From the NCBI GenBank assembly GCA_964017125.1, contig OZ024902.1, forward strand, positions 106,746,560-106,810,559: a stretch of DNA of 64,000 nt, read 5' to 3'. Within the stretch, counting starts at the first letter, position 1. Every line of letters starts with the position of its first letter. Below, one piece after another: positions 1 to 11,405 of this stretch. Under the pieces are notes generated by a model. It searched no databases. It saw only the letters and a list, made by a program, of their open reading frames with translations, and had not been told where the DNA came from. Position numbers and translations under genes: made by a program. Source of the stretch: Flabesymbios commensalis (taxonomy: Eukaryota; Annelida; Polychaeta; Terebellida; Flabelligeridae).

Positions 1-146
1 GCTGAGCTATCATGGATTTGGTACAGCTCAGCATGTGTGAATAAGTAGGCCTACACATCTGTTGACCGAAATTTTCTCCATACACAGGACTGTACATTGT
101 ATGTACAATCCTGTGGTACGTATGTCGTGTAGCCTGAGAATCTAAT

Positions 147-330
147 AAGGGAGGGCGGTAAAAAAAAACATTAAAAAAAAAAATTGAACCTATTTTTGGA
201 AAAGTTAATGAGGGCGACGAAATAAAAAAACATTGGACAAATTTCTAAAAAAGTTAATGAGGGCGAGGAAATAAAAACAACCTTTTGATCTACTTGACAA
301 AAAGTTAATGAGGGCGACGGAAAAAACAAG
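147..330. repeat. Short tandem repeat, ~50-bp unit, about four copies
   Basis: The string AAAGTTAATGAGGGCGACG recurs with small changes at about 201, 251 and 301, with a worn first copy near 150. The copies are separated by A-rich spacers, giving a period near 50 bp. No coding potential or known family is visible; the flanking bases 1-146 and 331-589 show nothing further. Confidence 0.7.
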
Positions 331-589
331 CAAAAAACTATAGGGCCTATAGCTGGAAAAATGTTTTTTATCTTTTGAACTGTTGAAATAAATATTTTTT
401 TTATTTCACGAAATTAACTTTTTTTCCTCAGAAATCGGCAACAATGCAATGCGCGCGCTGGGCAGAAAACAAACACATGTTTTTTGGGGTAATGCACTGC
501 CTAAATCTGATGTGCGCGCTCATCTAAAACAGATAAAAAAACATAGTGGCCTAAAGAAGGGGAAAAAGGTGAAAAAGTGCCTTTTTCAG

Positions 590-903
590 CATTAATGTTC
601 ACTTCTTATCATGCTCCCTCCATCCAAATAAGGAGCAGGATGGTACATTATGATAAGAGTTGTGCCCAGGGTGTAATAAGTGTTGGTTGGAAAAGTTTAT
701 TTTTCAAGGAAGTCCATAAACATATTAAATTCATAAATACTGCCTTATTTGAAAAAAAATTGTGGTCGAACAGACTCGAGTGTTGGTCCAACACTCTGGT
801 GGCGGTCAGCCCTGACCACTACGGACAACCATGGGCACAATCCCTGAATCCTGTGCATGAAAAGAGTGAATTGGCAAATATAGAGTCTCTATTAGAGACA
901 TCT
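590..903 (+). CDS. Weak candidate internal exon, unknown protein
   Basis: A polypyrimidine tract ending in CAG (587-589) precedes about 104 open codons, and the frame stays open to a good donor (GTAGGT at 904). The peptide (for example RMVHYDKSCAQGVISVGWKS and WSNTLVAVSPDHYGQPW) has a balanced composition unlike the AT-rich surroundings. I recognise no family. A small palindrome (GAGTGTTGG/CCAACACTC, 778-796) lies inside it, which could mean the openness is accidental or that a repeat is present. No partner exon was found nearby. Treat it as a hypothesis only. Confidence 0.25.
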
Positions 904-981
904 GTAGGTATATTTTTTCACTTGCACCACACCACCTGACTACTGAGGGGAATTGGTATTGTTCTACTTAACTTGTTAGTT

Positions 982-1038
982 TTAACCAAAAACAATATAT
1001 ACATGTATATTATACATGTATATATTGTTTTTGGTTAA
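982..1038. repeat. Perfect 57-bp palindrome
   Basis: Two perfectly complementary 28-bp arms (982-1009 and 1011-1038) are separated by one base. Each arm begins TTAACCAAAAACAATATAT when read inward. It could be the tip of a foldback element, an extruding cruciform, or a tail-to-tail duplication. No gene is adjacent. Confidence 0.9.
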
Positions 1039-2318
1039 CTATGCACTTTCATGGTATAGGTTGCATAATTTGTCTCAAAATGTGTTTTTTTGAAGGTGTT
1101 TGATGTTGTATTATTCCAACTTTATATGATGCAGATATATGTTGTGGATCTTCTTGCAAGTTTTCAGAGCAGCAACTTGACTAAATAAAATTTCAGGCAA
1201 ATTTTAAATGTCAGATAACCATATTGGAAAATAATTACATTAATTTTCTCAGTGGCTGCAGGAGAGGCATTAAGAGCTCAAATTGACTCTACACTGTTTG
1301 ACTGGTTCATATTTATTTTAATTACGAGACAAAAAGTGTTATTATAGTCATAAACGAAAAAATGTCATAAATTTTCCAAAAAAACTTTGAGAAATCACAC
1401 ACCTGCCGTCCTTTCAATTACTATTAAATAAAATAAAACACTACTTGCTGCTCAGGATGAAGAGAGCAACTAGTAGAAGGGTAGGAGCAGACACGTTCGA
1501 AATTTCGGGGCAATATTCACAAAATTGACAAAATTATCAGGCGTTCTATTTTAGGAATTTTCTGTTGTTAAAATGTCCTGGAGAGGACATTTTTTTAACA
1601 TTTGAATATAGAAACTTAAATTGTGCTGATAAATCAATAAATTGGACCCTACATTAAAAAGTTTATTTATAAAGAAAAGTGCTGTTGATCACACACATAC
1701 ATACGGGTATATGATGTAGTTGAGGGCCATGTAAAATTTAGATTCAATCGCAATATCAACAACCTGATTCTGTGAAGATAGAAATTGGGCAGTCAATACC
1801 AATAATGGATCTTTACTTATATGTCCCATTTGTTGAACTGCGCTGTACACCCCTTTCAGTTAAAGGGTTGTGAAGGGTGGATCTCACTCCAGAAATTAAG
1901 CTGTGTATTTCATGACTTTGTTCTGTTTTTTTAAATGTCCTGGAGAGGACAATTTTCAACAGTTGATTTAAAAAGCCTAAATTCCAATTCTACTTGGGTA
2001 ATTCTTCTTTCATTAGCTATTTTTAATTGAGAAATACATGTAGTATTATCTAAGCTCAACAAATGCTGCACATTACTGTCAGATTATTCAAATTTACAGT
2101 AATGCTAATTGTTAAGTCAATATAATTATAGAGACCACTGGTGCGCATAAAATGATATTTCTATTAGAACCATGAATAACATATTCTCTGATATTTCTAT
2201 TATCAGTGATGTCAAGCATTAGCAATGGCTTAGTGATATTATAACAATCATATGATTCAGTCTTAAGTTACATATAGTACTGTACTAGTCATCCTGTACC
2301 TGCGTTTGTATCTAATTG

Positions 2319-2627
2319 TTAAATAATAATAATAACAACAGTAGACAACACTAAAACAATTTTAGGAATCCATAACATAGTAGGTTGAGATTTAATAATG
2401 AACAAATGATCAGGAGGTCCATCAGGGTGACATGACAAGGAACTAGGGACCTGACCAACCTGGAGATCAGTCTTGAAGCTATCAGCCGCCAGAGGCAAGG
2501 GGCATGGACTGCCCACTTTGAGATATATTTTGTTTGCCTTTGAGCAGCTGGGCCACAGCATCATTATTGAACCGTCATCCAAAACCAGCCACCCATATCC
2601 GTTGTACTGCCAGCCAATACTTTGCAA
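2319..2627 (-). CDS. Weak candidate exon, unknown protein with hydrophobic C-terminus
   Basis: The minus strand is open for about 100 codons. It encodes a protein-like stretch (YNGYGWLVLDDGSIMMLWPS, then KIYLKVGSPCPLPLAADSF) followed by a hydrophobic run (IPKIVLVLSTVVIIII) before the stop. GC content is higher than in the flanks over about 2400-2620, as expected for an exon. A possible acceptor AG lies just upstream on the minus strand. The hydrophobic end partly reads through an AAT microsatellite, so the true exon may end earlier. I recognise no family. The plus-strand frame 2759-2983 is also fairly protein-like but has no splice support. Confidence 0.3.
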   Translation of the reverse strand: MQSIGWQYNGYGWLVLDDGSIMMLWPSCSKANKIYLKVGSPCPLPLAADSFKTDLQVGQVPSSLSCHPDGPPDHLFIIKSQPTMLWIPKIVLVLSTVVIIII

Positions 2628-3184
2628 TGAAAGATGCAGTGTTCAATTTCTTCAGTATTGCGTAGCGAAAAGCTGCACAATTTTGGCCAATTGATAATCA
2701 AACTTGAAATTGATAACCAAAATATTTTATCTTTAATGATAGGAAAAACCCGTACAATGTGGAGCTTGGTTGCAAATCGCTGTACACAGTATTTTCAAAA
2801 CAAATTGAACCCTCTGATGATGAGCTCATTGCTTATGATATACCATATGTCATCGCAATGTATGCTAGTCAGCTTATTGCTTATGACTTGACACACATAT
2901 TTACTCTTCTCAGAGCCCCATATAGTCAGGTTGTCAATTCACTTTGTGCTTTATATACAAGTGTATACTCAATGGAGTTGTGAAAGCACCTACAGCACCT
3001 CACAGTGCTAGCAAGTAAAGAGGATCAAGGGCTTCATCAAATTGTGCTTGCTCTCTTTTTGAACCACCATTAAACATAAAATATGGCTCAAGCTTAGGAC
3101 AATTTTTCCACCACAACATAAATATTGAAATGGATCAATAAAAACATTTTTAATGCTTTTGGCTGCTAATTTGAAAAAATACAG

Positions 3185-3640
3185 CTTTTTAGCTCGCCTT
3201 TTAATTTTAATTAAAAAAGGTGGGCTATTGCAATTCACTACCGGCGGCTTCCGCGTTAACATGCATTTACTTGTGGGCGCTATAACTTGAAAAGTTTTTC
3301 ATGTGTCCTTTCCAAATTTGTTATGCTTGTTACTCGTGTAACCAGTTCTCGGAAAAAATCAATAATGACTGAAAAAAAATCAAAATGGCTGATTTATTGA
3401 GATTTTTCGCATTTTACTTCAATAATTTGACCTTGTGGGCGCGATAACATGAACAGTTTTTCATGTATTCTTCTCAAATTTGTTATGCATGTTACTAATG
3501 AGCAGTTCTCGGACAAGTTTGATAATGGCAGAGAAAAAAATCAAAATGGCCGATTTATTGTGATTTTTGGCATTTTGACCTTGTGGGCGCAATAACTTCA
3601 GTTCAATGTAATGGCGGCGGGCTATTGGCGAGTGTGCTCT
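3185..3640. repeat. Dispersed non-coding repeat with ~165-bp direct duplication
   Basis: The segment TGTGGGCGCTATAACTTGAA...CAAAATGGCTGATTTATTG occurs about two and a half times (from about 3272, 3433 and 3581), each copy ending near a run of the type TTGACCTTGTGGGCGC. The left edge reads TAGCTCGCC and the right side has GGCGAGTGTGCT, so it may be a small TIR element. A similar 'AGCTCCGCC' edge occurs near 52816. Confidence 0.55.
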
Positions 3641-4085
3641 TGTTACTTAGTTAACTTACTTTTTAACAAACAAACCTTGTTACCGTGGTTAATGTTACCT
3701 AAGTGAAATCACAGGGCATTTTGTTAATAATATAAATACAAACAATTACGATGTATAATATTTAAATTGATTAATAAAAGGTGAATGTAGAACCAGTATT
3801 TCTAGTGTTCATATAAAGTTTCTTGATTGAAGTTGCCCAATTTAGAACGTTGTTTGCTTCTAAAGCCATGTTGGCGATCAATTGATCAAAGCAATGCTAG
3901 GTATGCTAATTCTCAATATTGCCATACACAAAAGCAAGCAAGTGTCACACTACCCTGAACCACCCCTCAAACAATGTTGCCTTGATAGCAGATGGGTCAT
4001 TTTGCTTCACTGAAACATAATATTTATATTGAGGCGGACCCCACTCCTGTTCACTCAGCGAAGCATGACAGTCTTAAGACGCTGA

Positions 4086-4215
4086 GTGCTAGCCAACATT
4101 GGCACAACGTCTTTTGATCGCAGTGCGACATATGTACAGCATACTAAACCAATGTTGTTTTCTTGTTGTTCCACAGCTTCAGTCAGTGGACCAGCATTTT
4201 AACAACATCTTTCTA
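4086..4215. repeat. Hairpin-family repeat (CCAACATTGG type)
   Basis: AGCCAACATTGGCACAACG is followed about 70-120 bp later by CCAATGTTGTTTTC and CCAGCATTTTAACAAC. This matches the degenerate hairpin family seen at 8765, 9396-9830, 28855, 40060 and 41230. A 14-base C run follows at about 4275. Confidence 0.5.
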
Positions 4216-5179
4216 TCCACGGTTACCCCCCTCAAAAAGTGCACACATTTCACTGTCCTCATTCTTTCTCCAGCCCCCCCCCCCCCAAACTGCGAGAGTC
4301 CTCTCCAAAACTTCTTGAGCCTGCAGGAGACCAGCATGCATGGTGCTCAGCATGCCAGGGTGCTCACTGACTCCAGTCAATTCTAGACCAGACCAAGGCT
4401 GTAGACAGTGTGTAATGAGCCAATTTTGTGACATAAAATACATAAATCGTATTCAACACAAGCGACATACATTCAATGTTAAAATTATGTCCTCTCCAGG
4501 ACATTCAGGAATTTTATAAAAAGGAGGCACATTATCAGTGTGTCTTAAATTTGTTCTGTTTATTATCTGGGTATAAACATGGTTCTATAATGAGATTGTA
4601 TGCAAAACTTGGATGTATCCCGAGAATGGAATCACATGTTACAGCCAATATTGTATAGATTTTGAGGTGGATCCTATGACCAGTATAATGGTGGATACAA
4701 AATTACTAGAAACTAGATTTACTAGTCCTAGCCAGTTGTGTTGACTAAGTGAATATTGCTACTTCAAATAAGTGTATATTCAGGTTGTTTGACCTTGTTG
4801 GAAACCCCGTGTTAAAATTGTGTCCTGGAGAGGACATTTGCGTTTTTAACATTTCTGTATTTATTAGAAATGGTCTACCTCCAAATGGTACAGATTGACC
4901 CTTTGAGGTCCATTCACACCGGGTTAAATAATGTAACAACAAAAATGAAACTATAACATACCTCAGTACTTACGGACCTGAATGTCCTGGAGAGGACATA
5001 TTTTAACGGAAGATTTGTTATTAAGATTTTCAATGTATATAGAATGGGAACTATGCTTTGCCGATTAAATAATTGAGTTGATATTGCTTACTGATAAGCT
5101 ATATTACAACTACATTAACAGAAAGGTAAAATAACTTTATTATTCTTAGCTGGCAGCCTCCTTTGTCCTGGAGAGGACA

Positions 5180-7426
5180 AACTCAAAATTTGTTTAACGG
5201 AAATGGTGTGCTTTGATACAATCCTGCATGGTTTCGCACACAGACCAGCTATTTAGAAAAGGTTTGGACTGTTTAGTTGTTGAGCAACAGTAGTTTATTT
5301 TTCAAGTGTGAAACACATCGATATACTAAATCTTATAACAGTTATGTTGGCTGCAAATTGCTGAAATTTCATTTGAGACAGCATAATTGTGGCAAATTTG
5401 ACAGTGATTATTCAATAATTTTGTCAATTTTTTCATCTGGACTCATGAAATTTGGTCTGTAGATGGGCAGTAATGTGTCACATTAGAAAACAATTTGTGT
5501 GACGTCTTGATAATCACGATGAGGATCTCTTGATCAAACAACTGTAATATTCCTGTATGCAACCTATTATGTGAAAGTGTATATATATTTTTAGCACTTC
5601 TAAGAATTTAGAACCTGATTGGTATACAACACGATCGGCTTGCAACATTAAATGGTTTAATGGACCCAATCCCACAATCTTGTTACAGTGTCACAAAATA
5701 ATTACTACATGTATGTACTATGGAACACAGAAGCCAGAATGATAATACATCCCCAACACATAGTATCTTTACGAGTTACAAAAGATAACAGTTACAGAAG
5801 TTTAAATTGATATAGCCCTTAGTAAAAACAATCACAACAATTATTTTAGAAAAAATATGACAGTAGATAGCTCACCCTGTATCTCCTAATCCATGCAAAA
5901 AAATTACCTGAAAATAAAAATATATAACAAATATAACATATCTGTATTTAAAGGGACAGCTTATGTTGACAATTTTGAAAATCTAATACATGAAGTATTA
6001 AAATAGCCTGCAGATCTCAACTAGAAACTTTTTTAAAGCACTGAAAGAGACTATTCAACTAGTTTTATTTCCAAGTAATATATTGTAAACAAGACTGTAT
6101 ACTTTTTAAAACAAATACCTACCGTCTCAGACGGCATGGTCAGAAAACAGAAATATAACATCTAGTCCTATTATCTATATATTTTGGCATTAGTGAAAAT
6201 GAGCTCATCCTTTTCAGTGTTCCAGAGCTCTAGGAATTGTTTAGGGCATGCCATTTTGGATCGTCATGTCGCCATGTTGGATCTGGGTATATTTGCCCCC
6301 CCCCCCCCTACCACATTTTAAAAACAAACAAATAACAACATATTTCAGCATAAATCAGTAAATGAAATGAAGCCTTTGTTTTTCATATTGTTCAATATTA
6401 GCCTATAATTAGAGACTACATGTACCACAAGTTGATTGTTTTTTAAATGCTGCATGGTCTCCCCTTTTTTCGTCACCTGTGACGTCAAGCATCAGAATAA
6501 CATCATCGTTTACTGAATGATGGGGTCACATTTAAACACTACGTTTACTTAATGATGGGGGCCCATTTAAACACTATATAGTATGTGTGTATTCCGGTGA
6601 ATCAGTAATCCTGGTGTTTAGGGATACCACACACCGACTTAAGAATTGGCCATTGGCATTAGCTGATTAGGCCCATCATTCAGTATCATAACATGAATGG
6701 CTACTCCATAAAAATTGTTATTCTTCATCTAGATATAACCTATCTAGAGCAAAGTGCCCTAAGTTTGTTTAGTTATAATTCTTAAGTTCGATCATCATTT
6801 GATTAAAGGGAGCCAACAAACTTCCACTGTGGGATTTATCTGAAAATTGAACATAGGTACAGACAAAAAGGGGAATGGGCAATAATATAGCACTTTTTAT
6901 TGGAAATTAAAAATCAGCAAAGTAAAAAGAAATTTCCATTTGATATGAAAATATGTTTTGTTGTCTTTTTATTGTATTCCATAAGATTTTAACATCAGAA
7001 ATAAGCTTATAATTCAATTGGAATATTTTTTTTCTCAAACGAATACTTTTTTGTGGTCATTCTGGTTTGAGGCTATGACCAGAAAACATCCAATGGTGTT
7101 TGACATCCAAGCTCAAAGCGCTGGTGGGGGTGCTTGAACTACAATTTTATTCACCTGTGCCGAAGTTCGAGTTTTGTTCAAAAAAACTTATTTAGAAAAA
7201 ATTGATTGACATTATCTCCATTTATTTTTCATAATGTTTTTAACTTATGTCTTTTGATGGAAAACAGTTTGTGGTGTCCAAACTGTTTTAATGTTTAGCT
7301 TCCAGGTGAATATATTGCAGGGAAAAGGTTTCCAAAATGCTTTTACACACAAATTACTAAAATTTATATTTGGTGAAAAGCTGAAATAATAAAAAAAATG
7401 AAGATTTTCACATTTCACAATATTAC
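5180..7426. other. AT-rich stretch with no supported gene
   Basis: No convincing exon, RNA gene or large element is visible. Small items are a 10-base C run near 6297 and a 35-bp tandem duplication (6507-6541 and 6542-6576, starting CGTTTACT). Short open frames here have no splice or composition support. Confidence 0.5.
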
Positions 7427-7636
7427 CAGTGCTTGAAATTGGACTAAGTTTCCACTTGTCCAGTCGGACAACTAGCTAAAAAATCGACGAGTCCTTCCCA
7501 AAAATATCACTTGTCCTTCCTAATAATTGTCAAGCAGGGTCGCTCGTCCAGTAGGCCAATACTATTGAAATTGAACTCGTCTTACGCAGATTATTGGTCC
7601 TATTGGACGATCGGACGGGGCCAATTTCGAGCCCTG
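7427..7636. mobile_element. 210-bp MITE with CAGTGCTTGAAATTGG termini
   Basis: The left end CAGTGCTTGAAATTGG is the inverse of the right end CCAATTTCGAGCCCTG (13 of 16 bases). ATTAC flanks both sides (7422-7426 and 7637-7641) as a 5-bp target duplication. The CAGGGCTCGAAATT terminus is familiar from hAT-like non-autonomous elements in animals, but those make 8-bp duplications, so the superfamily is uncertain. It has no coding capacity. Confidence 0.75.
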
Positions 7637-7714
7637 ATTACTGCCTTGTTACCTGGTCCAAGTGAATAAATTAACTAAACTATGAATAGTCTGGAAATAG
7701 TCTGGTCAATTTTT

Positions 7715-7752
7715 TGTCTATCTATCTATCTAATGTGACTATCTATCTAATG
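7715..7752. repeat. Interrupted (TCTA)n microsatellite
   Basis: Two runs of TCTATCTATCTA are separated by ATGTGAC. Confidence 0.85.
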
Positions 7753-8407
7753 TCTTTGGTAATTATGTTCACAGGCCCCGAGGTCCAAGGGGTATGACGG
7801 CTGGTGGATGTATGTATTGCTAGTGTGGACAAGGCAGGAACCGGCTCTCCTATTTTGATCCAAATTAGAGCAAATTACACATTTTAATACAATTAAAATT
7901 CACAAAGATTACATTTCCAAAACATGGACTGGAGAAGACTGTGACTGTGAGAGTCTGTGTCGTCATCTGATGATCAGCAGTCTGTAGACCTAGTATGGCT
8001 ACAAGATAATGTGAGCATCCATATTCAGTGTCCGATTTAAAAATTGGAAAAAGGGGGCCAAGGGGCCCACGATATTTTTCATAGGGGAGGGAGGGGCAAT
8101 GGCCTTAGACGATGGGGCATGTGGCCCATTATTATACCAAAAAGGGGGCATTTTCCCAACAACAAAGGAGGTCGAGGTCATTGAGTTTCACAGAATACTA
8201 AATCTGACATTCTGCCTATTTATCAGGTGACAGTCCAATATTTTATTGGAATCAGCAACATTTCAACTACATTTTGGTTTCAGTAGCTCGTTTTCTGCCA
8301 TACTTCATTTAAATTTTATCAGTAACCATATAGGCCTATGTTTTGGATCATGGGATGCCGAACCTTGACTCTGTTCTAACAATGATGAATACTAATACTG
8401 AAACTAA

Positions 8408-8500
8408 TACAGCACAAAAATTAAAAAAAACTTTTACAGTTCTATTCTATGGACATGTTTACATCATATGGTCATATTAATAAGCCAAAAAAGAATCACT
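8408..8500. repeat. Half-copy of the foldback repeat found at 39001
   Basis: The segment CAGTTCTATTCTATGGACAT and its downstream TTTACATCATATGGTCATAT match 39190-39240 closely. The second arm is absent here. Confidence 0.6.
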
Positions 8501-8764
8501 GTTTTTTTATGATTTTAGCCTGAGCCAGTCCCTTTAATTCAGCAGGCAGGGCCCAGAACTTATCTTGAAAAATCCTATGGCCGACTAAAATTAACTTGTT
8601 GCGTCAAAAACAAAGATATTGCTTAAAGTGTGGCGCAGCCATAGAATGATGTCGGGCCAGTTTTATTTTTTTGTGGGAATCCCGCAGTTAGGCCTATTCT
8701 TTACAAGTCAGGCACTGGGTACAATTCTTTACATCAGGCGCCAGAAACACCAGATAACACGATA

Positions 8765-8830
8765 CATCGGCCCAATGCTGATGTAATGCTGGGCCACTGT
8801 CTGCGACGCTTGGCCAATATTATTCCAATC
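8765..8830. repeat. Hairpin-family repeat
   Basis: CGGCCCAATGCTGATGTAAT...GCTTGGCCAATATT shows the same arms and the same CTGTCTGCGACG centre as the copy at 28855-28925. Confidence 0.5.
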
Positions 8831-9383
8831 AAAACCCTTTACGGTCTAATCACTATATATATTTAATCATGAACATATATTTTATCTGAACACTTCTTAA
8901 AGACGAAAGTAGGCTTATCTAACCTAGGGACCCCAAACGTTCTATTGGACATATATTCAAAAGGACTGGTGCACAGAAATGTCAACCGTTTCCCACACAC
9001 AGCACCCATATTTCCCCTAAAAAGGACACAAACTCAGGCAAAATAAAAATGTCTATTACACAATACTTTGTCCCTTTTTCATGTCAGATGGTCGTAATGG
9101 AAGGGTAATCTACCACATGATTGGGCATTGCAATAAAAAATAAATTCGGTCATATTTCACACCAGAACTGTATAAATTATATCAATGTGCAATGCCTTTT
9201 ACTGCCGAGTCCAAAAATCTATTTTTAAAAATACAAAATTTGCTATTTTTGGAGATAAATATCTTAGCCAATACCTAATAAATGTTATATTGCGTAACAT
9301 AACACAGTTGTGTCAAGTGAGGCAGAGAGGGGTGGGAGAAGGTGGCGAGCCCTCCCGAGACTGCTGTCGTTCATAAACACCCA

Positions 9384-9830
9384 TCAAGCTATCACGAGGC
9401 ATTGACCCAATGTTGTTTTACTGTTGTGCCGACGTCGAAGACGGCGGGCCAGCATTAGAACAACATTGGGTCAATGCCTCATGTTTGCTGGGTTGCAGTC
9501 ACAGCTGATCAGCAAACTCGAGTCATTGACACAATGTTAGCCTGATGGTGGCCCACCGTTTACAACACTGGGCCGACATTAGCCCAGCATTGGCATACCA
9601 GTATATAGGCCTCAACAAGATAAACGTTCACCCAATGCTAGCCTACTGCTGGCCCATCGTCTACGACCATGGCTCAGCTGTAAAACAGCATTGGCTAAAG
9701 GTCTCATTTTTGCAGGGAACACCAGCAACTCGATACCCTGACACAATGTTAGTTCAATGTTGGAAGAGTGTCATAAATGATGGCACAACATTTAACCAAC
9801 ATTGGGTCAGTGCAAGCCAAAAGGAGGCAG
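9384..9830. repeat. Cluster of four hairpin-family palindromes
   Basis: The first has perfect 22-bp arms (9396-9417, GAGGCATTGACCCAATGTTG..., and 9459-9480) around a 41-base loop. Three looser relatives follow at about 9528-9600, 9628-9705 and 9738-9815. All carry CCAATGTTRG-type arms and a centre resembling GGCCCACCGT. Spacing is about 105-120 bp. The long open frame across the cluster is a by-product of the repeat. Confidence 0.75.
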
Positions 9831-10315
9831 TGACATCAGCAGAAAGGAAGTATATACTTCATTTACAAGTGAGCAAATACGGCCTTTTGGCAGTGCTATG
9901 GTAGGAAGAGACGGGACGCCAGTTAAAAAGCAGTAAATTCCTAGTATACCAGGGAGCAGATAATGCCTTTTGACATTGCACAGACAGAACAGATGTTAAC
10001 GGAAGTTAACGACAGACGTTTGCTTGCAAAGTCAACCTAAAATTTTGTCGACAGAGTCGACAAACTAAAAATGATCGTAACCATTTGCATCTAAACAAAA
10101 TTAAAAAATTAAGAGCTTTTTAATACCTAATCAAAGACTTTTAAAGACCCGCGGCCACCCCGTCTATTTATTTATAATTTGTAGTTTTATATGTATATAA
10201 TGTATATAATGTTTTATCCGACCTGTGCTTTTTTACCGGACCGCATAATTTCTATATAGCCTAGGATTAGCTTTTATTTATCACTCCAAAAAATGCATGC
10301 AGGGTAGGCCCCTAT

Positions 10316-10480
10316 ATATCTTATTCATCAAGTGGCATTGCAGGATTGCACTATTTCTGGTCACAAATCATATTTAATATTAATAATAAAAATCATTATT
10401 ACATTTATTAATAATAATACAAATCATTATTATATTTTAAACTACAAAAATTAAGCGATTGTTACCATTCCTACAATCAT
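10316..10480. repeat. Direct repeat, copy 1 (second copy at 11177-11405)
   Basis: TTCATCAAGTGGCATTGCAG and the following bases, then TTTTAAACTACAAA...AAGCGATT...ACCATTC, recur in the same order at 11177-11405 with inserted DNA between the blocks. Confidence 0.65.
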
Positions 10481-10778
10481 GATAATAATTGCACAAGCTG
10501 ACACGTGACATGACAACATAATGCATTAAATATAAGATAATAATATGTAGAGATAATGAACATAGGTAGGTCTATAGGACTATTAATTAAATAAATATAT
10601 TTCTTAAAATAAAAAACTTTTGCATGAAAAAAATTGTAGCCTACATGAAATGAATAAGCTTGCGGATGAAATGAAAATATATGTACAATTACCATTTATA
10701 CACTAGACCCAGGGCTATGTAAATATATATTATAGGGGGGTCACGCCTCTAGTCAAGGCCTATATATTATTATTATAC

Positions 10779-11131
10779 TCGCCGTCACATTAACCAGGAT
10801 CGCATGATTTTCGGCGATTTCTCCGTCAATTCTAAACCGATTTTCTTCAAATTTTGCAAAGGCCATTTTCTATACAAATCCTAACAGCCCTGAAAATTTC
10901 GTGAAATTATATAGCGCATTTCAAAAGTTAGACCATTTGACATGTAATAAATTGAAATTACGACGTTCCTCTTTAACTCCATTAAACTAATTTTAGAATT
11001 TTATTACATGCCAAATGGTCTAACTTTTGAAATATTAAATATTATTTAAATAATTGACGGTTCATAATTGACGGAGAAATCGCCGAAAATCATGCGATCC
11101 TGGTTGATCATTTTTAATTTGACGGCGACTA
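10779..11131. mobile_element. ~350-bp foldback MITE with CGCCGTCA termini
   Basis: Almost the whole unit is one inverted repeat. The left part runs CGCCGTCACATTAACCAGG then GGCGATTTCTCCGTCAATT, and the right part is its complement, ending GACGGCG. Inner arms AAAGTTAGACCATTTGACAT and their complement complete the fold. It has no coding frame, and target duplication is at most TA. Confidence 0.75.
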
Positions 11132-11176
11132 TACAGTCTATAGTATATAATTATAGGCTATAAATTTTCATGCAAG

Positions 11177-11405
11177 ATATATTATTCATCAAGTGGCATT
11201 GCAGGATTGCAGTATTTCTGGTTAAGGTAATACAGCCCGTAGACCTCCGGTCCAGCCACTGCCATGACCATGTTTGTGAACAGCTAGGCGTACCACTCAT
11301 GGTACATGAGTCATGCAATAAACAGATAAACAATAGGGTCTACATTATATTTATAATATTTTAAACTACAAACGTAGTGATAAAAGCGATTAACACCATT
11401 CTAGG
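11177..11405. repeat. Direct repeat, copy 2, with an extra block resembling 11705-11810
   Basis: This copy matches 10316-10480 at both ends. Its middle (11229-11325) contains CATGTTTGTGAACAGCTAGG and TGCAATAAAC, which recur at 11765-11810 just outside the TIR-bounded element. Confidence 0.6.

Larger units (their letters stand above)
1574..5179. repeat. Six dispersed copies of a 16-bp near-palindrome, TGTCCTGGAGAGGACA
   Basis: Exact copies lie at 1574-1589, 1936-1951, 4821-4836, 4983-4998 and 5164-5179, and a reverse-strand copy at 4488-4503. The arms TGTCC/GGACA flank a TGGAGA centre. Several copies also sit between GTTAAAA-like and TTTTAAC-like flanks, so the full unit is probably a ~35-bp hairpin. 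I saw no copies elsewhere in the window. The rest of 1039-5900 is AT-rich DNA with no supported gene apart from the candidate at 2319. Confidence 0.85.

Noticed and set aside
9545-9904. 119-codon plus-strand frame
   Set aside because: It runs across the hairpin-family cluster and encodes the repeat arms.
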